NCBI GenBank assembly: GCA_004431415.1
Contig: QPMI01000548.1
Span: forward strand, 1 to 39,905
DNA from: Cyanophora paradoxa
Lineage: Eukaryota; Glaucocystophyceae; Cyanophorales; Cyanophoraceae
Direction of reading: 5' to 3'
DNA length: 39,905 nucleotides
In this document: one piece after another, positions 36,159 to 39,905 of the stretch
How positions within the stretch are numbered: the first letter of the stretch is position 1
Layout of the letters: every line of letters starts with the position of its first letter
The notes under the pieces: generated by a model
Databases searched by the model: none
Told to the model about the DNA's origin: nothing
What the model saw: the letters and a program-made list of their open reading frames with translations, nothing else
Made by a program: the position numbers and the translations under genes

Positions 36159-36926
36159 CTAGACGGGCACCGCCGCCTGTCCGTACCCCCCTACCCGTGC
36201 TCCTCCCCCTCGACGATGGCGCCGAGGGCGGGGAAGGAGTTGCAGCGCTGCTTCGTTCGCAGGCGGGCGAGCTGGGGTACCACCACGGGAGCCGAGACGG
36301 CGCCCCGCAGCTGCCCCGGCGCCGGCGGGGGCGACGGGCCCTTTGCAGCCAGGGGCGGGGAGGGGCCCTTGTTGGGCGGGGATGGCCGGCTGGGGAAGAG
36401 GGGGCACGAGGCGGGTCCGTGGGGCACGCCCGCCGGCGCCGGGGAGCGCGGGCTCGAGGAGGGGCTCGGGGAGAAGGCGGGCGGGCTCCAGAGGGGCGGG
36501 CTCACGCGGAGGCGGGCCACAGCCTCCGCCTCCAGCGCGGCGCAGGGCTCGCCGAAGCGGAGCGGCGGGAGCGCCGCGTCGAAGCGCGCGGCGGAGCCCT
36601 CCGCCACGCGCGGCAGCGCGATCCTCGCCACGCGCTCCCCCGGCTCGCCCTCCCTGCGGAGCGGAAGAAGGACGAAAGAAGCGTGAGCGGGCGAGCGAGC
36701 GGCGTGCGGCGGCGAAGGCGGCGGCGGCGGCTGAGGCGCGGCGGGCGCGCCACAGGGGGTCGGAGTAGAGCTTGGAGCGCGCGAGGAGGCGGAAGGAGAA
36801 CTCCAGGCGGTCCGAGCCCTCCTTGACCGGGATCGCCACCCGCCGGGAGAAGAGCGCCCGCTCCTGCGCACGCGCGCGCGCGGGCGCGGGGCCGCGCGTC
36901 AGCCTACGTTCCGCAGAAGCGACCAC
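36159..36926 (-). CDS. possible spliced host gene fragment, Hsp70/HSPA12-like C-terminal region (weak)
   Basis: Two exon-like stretches on minus read SRRVAIPVKEGSDRLEFSF ... LLARSKLYSDPL and EGEPGERVARIALPRVAEG ... LPPLRFGEPCAALEAEA. They join in frame if a 100-nt intron at 36654-36753 (GTGGCG ... CTCCGCAG) is removed. The strand pattern recalls the substrate-binding end of HSPA12-type Hsp70 proteins. The rest of the frame is Pro/Ala/Gly low complexity and may be intron or 3' sequence. Exon limits are uncertain. Confidence 0.3.
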   Translation of the reverse strand: MVASAERRLTRGPAPARARAQERALFSRRVAIPVKEGSDRLEFSFRLLARSKLYSDPLWRARRASAAAAAFAAARRSLARSRFFRPSSAPQGGRAGGARGEDRAAARGGGLRRALRRGAPAAPLRRALRRAGGGGCGPPPREPAPLEPARLLPEPLLEPALPGAGGRAPRTRLVPPLPQPAIPAQQGPLPAPGCKGPVAPAGAGAAAGRRLGSRGGTPARPPANEAALQLLPRPRRHRRGGGARVGGYGQAAVPV

Positions 36927-37904
36927 GCCGCCTCTCTGTCTTTCGAGCCCCCGGGAATCGACTCGCTCCGGCCAGCGGACTCCCGAGTGCGCATGCGCGG
37001 GCGCATGTCTAGTGCGTCTAGTCTGCGGGCTGGCGAACCTGCCGCGCGGGCCGGATGACCGGCACTTCGGCGTCGCCGGCGGGCTCTAGTGGCACCGGAT
37101 CCTCCTCTTCAATCGTCCGCTTCATCTTCTGCGGGGCGATTTTGTCCCATCTGGCGGCAGGCTCAGTCGAGAGAGAGAGAGAGAGAGTGCGCTGCGGAAT
37201 CTGCGACGGACCCGCCCAGCGCCGGCAGGCTTCCGGTGAGAGCCACATCCTTCGCCAAAGTAAGCAAACGCATCGAAAAGGCCCACGTATGCAAACCGGC
37301 CCACCGTTTCGAGGCCGGCCTCGATGCTCGCCGTAAACAGCACGACCGCATACACCGCCGGACGCTCGGACCCGCTTGTTCTCGGGTCAAGCTGGATTGA
37401 AAGCATCTCCTTGATCCGGTCCGCTGGACTAGGAAGCAGCCGCCTCAGGCCTTCGGCTTCGACAATAGCAGCATTTACGGAACAGCCTCGCCGGCGGAAA
37501 GCGAAACGCGCTCGGCGCCGCTGCGAGCTTAAGTTGCTGACACAGAGCACTCGAGTACGCTGGGTTTCGCTGAAGCTTAAGCCGGCAGACTACGAGTGGG
37601 CACGCCCACCGTAGATCTTTAAAAACAAAAATTAAGCCGGCAAGATCTCGGACATGTGACGGCCGATGGGGAACCGCTGGCCTCAGGGTACAGCGTGTTT
37701 CTGATCCGGTCGATTGGCAAACGCGAACCAGCGCGGCCCCGGCCCAGCGGCGGTTGCATAAACTTAGATCAGCGCTAGCTAGCCCGACAGGCTGAAGCCT
37801 GAAGGCTGTAGCTAACTACTAGCAGAGGCAGAGGGCAAGCGGCCGAATTCGATATCGATCCAGAGCTTCGAATTCGATTCGACCGGGGGCGGGGCCGGCC
37901 CGGC
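36927..37904. other. host-like intergenic DNA
   Basis: No gene is supported. Contents: a (GA)n microsatellite at 37167-37187, CTAGTGCGTCTAGTC words near 37010, a GCTAGCTAGC palindrome near 37770, and a dense cluster of restriction-type palindromes at 37841-37880 (GAATTC, GATATC, ATCGAT, then a second GAATTC). Several short open frames exist but have neither promoter core nor recognisable product. Confidence 0.5.
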
Positions 37905-39905
37905 CTAGAGGCGGAGCATGCGGTTGAGGACGAGCTGCTCCTTGCGGAGGGCCGCCTCGCGGGCCTCGAGCGCCTGCGCCTCCTCCGCCAGCCGCTGCTC
38001 GCGCCCCCGCAGCTCCCGCTCCAGAGCCGCGTACTCGACGCGAGCCTCTTTCAGAGTCGCCTCCAGCCCGGCCACCTTCAGGAGGAGGAGAGGAAGGGGC
38101 GTTCAGCGTTTAGCGTGGCGAGGAAGGAGGGGAGGGAGGGAGGGAGGGAGGAGGGGCCGGCGACCTTGCGGGAGAGCAGCGTCTCCGTGTCCCGCACCGC
38201 CGCGAGCTCCTCCGTGCGGCGGCCCAGCTCCCGCTGCAGCGCCTCCGCCTGCGCCGCCAGCGCCCGCGCGTCCCCGCTCTCCTCGCTCTCCTTCGCCTCG
38301 TGCGCCGCCAGCTGCGCGGCGAGCTAAGACTGAAGAAGTGGAAGGAAGGGAGAAGACGAGGAAGGGGCGGGCCTGGGAGCGGAGGGCGCGGTTCTCGGCC
38401 AGGAGCTCGGCGAGGCGCGCCTCCTTGGCGACGACGGCGGCCGCCAGCTCCGCCACCTTGCCCTCCCGCTCCCGCACCGCCTCCCGCAGCGCCTCCGCCG
38501 CCTCCGCCCGCGACTCCCGCCCCGCCGCCAGCGCCCCCGCCCGCTCCTCCTGCCGGCCGCGGGGCGTCGGGCGGGGTGCACGTGGGAGGGGTACAGGCAA
38601 GCGGGGCGCACGAGGGCGAGGGCGCGGGCGTTGGAGCGGGCGAGCTCCTCCTGGAGGCGGGCGGCCGCCTCGTCGGCCTCGAAGAGGCGCGCCTCGGCGG
38701 CGGCGAGGTCGCCCCGCGCCGCCTCCAGCTCGCCCTCCCGCGCCGTCGCCTGCGCCAGCGCCTCGGCGAGCTTCAGCGTCTTCGCCCGCTGCGCAGAAGC
38801 GTCAGATCAGATCTGATCTGATCGGATCTGAGGCGGGGCCGGCCGCACGAGCTGGGCGTGGAGGTCGGCGACCTCGGCGGCCCGCGCGGCCAGCTCGCCC
38901 GAGGAGGAGGAGGCCCCCGCCCGCTGCGCCTCCGCCTCGGCGCGCGCCTGCTCCGCCTCCTCCGCCCGCATCCGCGCCTCGGCCTCGGCCCGCTGCGCCC
39001 GCCCCGCGCCTCCTCCGCCGCCTGCCCGGCCCGCGCCGCCTCCTCCTTGGCGGCCGCCAGCTCGCGGCGGGCCGCCTCGAGCTTCTCGGCGGCGTCCCGG
39101 GCGCGCTCGTCCGAGCGCGTCGCTTCGTCCCGGGCCCGCCCCACCTCGGCCTTCAGCACCTGCGCGTACCGGCGTTCGTTACTTAGGCTCGGGGAGGGAG
39201 GGAGGCGGCCCCCCCTCGCTCGGACCGACCTCGACCTGGAGCTGGGCGCTCCGCGCCGCCGTGTCGAGCTCGTGGGCGCGCTGGCGCCCCTCCTCGCCCT
39301 CCCGGTGCGCCTCCTCGAGAGCCCCCGCGAGCCGCTCGGCGTTGGCCGTCGCCGCCTCCAGCGCCGAGCGGAGCGCCGCCTCCCGCGAGGCGGCGGCCGC
39401 CTCGCCGCGCCGGGCGGCCGCCTCGGCCTCGACGGCGCGCCGCTCGCGCTCCGCGAGCTCCCGCCGCAGCGCCCCGTGCTCGGCGTGCGCCGCGTCGGCC
39501 CTCGCCCGCTGCGCCTCCGCCTCTCCCCGCGCCGCCTCCGCCTCCTCCTGCGCCGCCTTCACCTCCCCCCTGGGCCCGGAGCTCAGACTCGGACTCAGGT
39601 GAGCTCAGCTGAGCCGAGCTGGGGCGCACGCGAGGCGGGCGCATTGTGCGTCGAGGCTGACGAGGTGCGCGGCGCGCTCCTCCCCCGAATCCCCCTGCAG
39701 CCTCCGCAGCTCCCCCTGCAAAAGGTCAGGGGGGGGGGAGGCAGGGAAGGGGGGTACGCACGCGGAGGGCGGAGACCTCGTCGGCCTCCTTCTGGAAGGC
39801 GGCGCAGCGGGCGGCGAGCTCGCCCCTCTCCCGCTCGCTCTCCTCCAGCAGCGCCTCGGCCGCCATCGCCCGCTCCAGCGCTGCCCGGAGCTCCCGCGCC
39901 TCGGC
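37905..39905 (-). CDS. host-like multi-exon coiled-coil protein, C-terminal part (partial)
   Basis: The gene enters from the right edge on minus and ends ...KEQLVLNRMLRL at the stop 37905-37907. All exons encode Ala/Glu/Arg-rich heptads of a long coiled coil (for example ARVEYAALERELRGREQ; AAEALREAVREREGKVAEL). Introns that restore the frame exactly are seen at 38075-38164 (GT-AG), 38324-38372 (GC-AG), 38550-38611 (GT-AG), 38789-38848 (GT-AG) and about 39160-39229 (GT-AG), all 49-90 nt. More lie toward 39580-39770. Short introns with a GC donor and very high GC suggest a haptophyte-like or other microalgal nuclear gene. Function cannot be told from the coiled coil alone. Confidence 0.65.
38805..38831. 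repeat. GATC-rich palindromic cluster inside an intron
   Basis: GATCAGATCTGATCTGATC-type alternation, about 27 bp, containing AGATCT and repeated TGATC, within the 60-nt intron 38789-38848. Confidence 0.75.

Noticed and set aside
36017-36826. long plus-strand open frames
   Set aside because: Arg/Gly/Ala low-complexity translation of GC-rich DNA; the minus strand gives better exon-like reading with splice sites.
36952-37248. minus-strand frames near the GA microsatellite
   Set aside because: Short, low complexity, no start signal or splice pattern that gives a coherent protein.
1026-39760. frequent GGGGTAC/GTACCCC words throughout
   Set aside because: Noticeable by eye in both viral and host-like DNA, but I could not count the expected number, so no claim is made.
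1-39905. DNA polymerase B, primase, tyrosine integrase or transposase
   Set aside because: Looked for catalytic signatures in all substantial frames and found none; the window may simply not include them.

Overview
The window is mostly the genome of a small, gene-dense DNA virus of the nucleocytovirus lineage, apparently sitting in the GC-rich nuclear DNA of a microbial eukaryote. Viral hallmarks read directly from the sequence are: a double-jelly-roll-type major capsid protein (9487-10875, minus), an A32-type packaging ATPase (15056-16125, plus), a VLTF3-type late transcription factor (16883-17841, minus), a RuvC/A22-like Holliday junction resolvase (14320-14795, minus), two HUH replication initiators (17942-18784 and 18806-20834, plus), a probable single-strand-binding protein (6196-6990, plus) and what looks like the C-terminal part of an SF3/D5-like helicase at the left edge. 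No DNA polymerase, primase, integrase or RNA polymerase subunit was seen. This set (capsid, ATPase, VLTF3, RuvC, HUH endonuclease, no polymerase, roughly 36 kb in view) most resembles the small mriyavirus/Yaravirus/Pleurochrysis-endemic-virus group as I recall it from the literature. That placement is inference.

Layout. 1-3.2 kb: helicase end, then small membrane or basic proteins on plus. 3.2-5.7 kb: small minus-strand genes around a large iteron-bearing hairpin (4398-4904), a candidate replication origin. 5.8-7.0 kb: probable early genes including the SSB candidate. 7.0-14.8 kb: a minus-strand structural block with the capsid gene. 14.8-16.9 kb: ATPase block on plus. 16.9-20.8 kb: VLTF3 diverging from the two HUH Reps. 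20.9-22.7 kb: small structural or membrane proteins. 22.7-31.0 kb: a phage-like adhesion module: a very large coiled-coil fibre with tail-fibre repeats, a second fibre ending in an S74 intramolecular chaperone, and an FN3 plus glycine-rich adhesin. 31.0-32.9 kb: two paralogous proteins and an HNH endonuclease. 32.9-35.8 kb: heptamer repeat arrays, an acidic coiled-coil protein and two small viral-type genes. 36-39.9 kb: host-like DNA with short spliceosomal introns, ending in a multi-exon coiled-coil gene. The viral element continues beyond the left edge.

Two promoter classes are visible. Almost every gene has an AT-rich core of the type AATTTTCT, or its close variants, about 10-35 bases before the ATG on either strand, often overlapping the previous stop codon. 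Clusters of TCACCTGA/TCAGGTGA occur instead, or in addition, before the SSB, VLTF3 and HUH Rep genes, suggesting an early class.

Many genes are interrupted by single missing bases, often in G or C runs. Every shift I could resolve goes in the same direction (one base lost), and the reading frames between shifts carry intact motifs without added nonsense codons. This looks more like deletion-type sequencing error than decay, though recent inactivation cannot be excluded from the sequence alone. Coordinates of such genes below are the span from the start codon to the stop codon reached after following the shifts.
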